The notes below the pieces were generated by a model. It was given only the letters and a program-made list of their open reading frames with translations. It had not been told where the DNA came from and did not search any database. DNA of 5,277 bases. It comes from Faecousia sp. Lineage in GTDB: Bacteria; Bacillota; Clostridia; Oscillospirales; Oscillospiraceae. This document shows positions 4,389 to 5,277 of the stretch, one piece after another (position 1 is the stretch's first letter; each line of letters begins with the position of its first letter). The stretch covers positions 1-5,277 of the forward strand of contig JARHYV010000031.1 in the NCBI GenBank assembly GCA_029258495.1, given 5' to 3'. Both the position numbers and the translations under genes were made by a program.

Positions 4389-5277
4389 TTGAAAACAGCA
4401 TTCTCTAAAAACATCAGACTTCTGCGCCGAGAGCATCATCTTACACAGGAGCAGCTTGCAGATGCCATGGGTGTAACCGCCGGCGCGATTTATAAATGGG
4501 AGCAGGAGCTTTCCACGCCGGACATCGGCATCATTATGGAGCTTGCCAGTTTCTTTGGTGTGTCCGTTGATTCATTGATCGGTTATCGGATGTGCGGCAG
4601 CGATAAAGAGCGGATCTTGCGGGAACTGAAAAGAATTCAGAATGAAAAGAGCTGCTACAGCCATCAGGATCTGATTGAAGGCTGGCTCCGCCGCTATCCC
4701 AATGATTTTGATATCGTTTATCACTGCGGGCTTTTATGCAATCTGACAGGCACCGAAACCGGCGATAAGCAGATCCTTGCCCGTTCCATTGAGCTGATGA
4801 CCCATGCCTGCGCCCTGATTGACCAGAACAAGGATCCGGAAATCAGCGAGATCTCCATCTATCGGGATACCGCCATTGCCTATATGCTGATCGGGCAGGA
4901 ACAGGAAGGCTTGGATACCCTGAAACGCCACAATCCCTGCGGCATCAATAACGATCTGATTGGTCTGGAGCTTGCAACGAAACCGGAATGTCGTGAAAAA
5001 GCCCTGCCCTATCTCTCCAAAGCACTGGTGCAGATGACAAGCACGATGCTGCGTTTTACCGTCGGGTACATGAACATCTTCTTCGCCCAGAAGGATTACA
5101 ATGCCGCTATGCGTCTTCTGAATTGGAGTATTGCATTTATCGATGACCTGCGACTGGAAAACAGGAGCAGTTATCTGGATAAAAACATTGCCTTTCTTTT
5201 GGCATTATCTGCCCATGTATACTGTGAGGCAGGTCTTCCCGAGCAGGCAAAAAACTGTCTGAGGAAAGGCAGGCAGA
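4389..5277 (+). CDS. XRE-family regulator with a TPR-like C-terminal region (partial)
   Basis: Transcription factor read for 296 codons from a TTG start, still open at the right edge. Residues 5-64 are a standard XRE/Cro-type helix-turn-helix: FSKNIRLLRREHHLTQEQLA, then MGVTAGAIYKWEQELSTPDI with the recognition helix around 30-39, and ELASFFGVSVDSLIGY closing the domain. From about residue 72 onward the chain is almost wholly helical, with paired-helix patterns such as IYRDTAIAYMLIGQEQEGLDTLKR (157-180) and LRFTVGYMNIFFAQKDYNAAMRLL (221-244), which look like tetratricopeptide repeats. This layout occurs in Bacillota regulators that read peptides or protein partners (RRNPP-like), but also in many orphan XRE-TPR proteins, so the signal is unknown. 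It has its own promoter, a palindrome upstream, and a terminator separating it from the gene before. Its target is not visible here. Confidence 0.88.
   Translation, partial: MKTAFSKNIRLLRREHHLTQEQLADAMGVTAGAIYKWEQELSTPDIGIIMELASFFGVSVDSLIGYRMCGSDKERILRELKRIQNEKSCYSHQDLIEGWLRRYPNDFDIVYHCGLLCNLTGTETGDKQILARSIELMTHACALIDQNKDPEISEISIYRDTAIAYMLIGQEQEGLDTLKRHNPCGINNDLIGLELATKPECREKALPYLSKALVQMTSTMLRFTVGYMNIFFAQKDYNAAMRLLNWSIAFIDDLRLENRSSYLDKNIAFLLALSAHVYCEAGLPEQAKNCLRKGRQ

Overview
The window looks like a piece of a low- to moderate-GC Bacillota chromosome, most likely a gut-type Clostridia (Lachnospiraceae/Oscillospiraceae-like). The grounds are strong AGGAGG-type ribosome binding sites, near-consensus sigma-A promoters, a secreted Gram-positive surface protein built from a thioester domain and isopeptide-type domains, an Rrf2 regulator, and an XRE-TPR regulator. 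The lineage is an inference from gene style, not from a marker gene.

Layout. Positions 1-2497 on the minus strand hold one large surface adhesin: signal peptide, thioester domain, FctA/Spy0128-like domain, then at least four tandem CnaB-like repeats running off the left edge. Its reading frame is broken at about 1119-1120. The cell as sequenced would make a 465-residue secreted product without a wall anchor; the remaining 372 codons continue uninterrupted in another frame. Positions 2498-2756 hold the adhesin ribosome binding site, two hairpins that can terminate the upstream transcript, and a possible 23-codon ORF with an excellent Shine-Dalgarno. Positions 2757-3191 (minus) encode an Rrf2-family regulator with three C-terminal cysteines. 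It has its own promoter, and a 22-bp near-perfect palindrome lies at the predicted transcript start, which suggests autoregulation.

On the plus strand, 3472-4107 encodes a single-pass membrane protein whose outer part resembles a fragment of a solute-binding protein. It has a TTGAGA-17-TATAAT promoter and is closed by a very strong 13-bp-stem terminator at 4202-4240. From 4389 a TTG-initiated XRE-HTH regulator with a long helical, TPR-like C-terminal region runs off the right edge. It has its own promoter and an upstream 14-bp perfect palindrome.

The four genes do not form an operon: each seems to have its own control region, and two encode transcription factors with candidate operators beside them. 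No mobile element, CRISPR array, tRNA or rRNA was recognised. The most notable points are the frameshifted covalent-adhesin gene, the operator-like palindromes next to the Rrf2 and XRE genes, and the small ORF after the Rrf2 gene. No clear new multi-gene system is visible.
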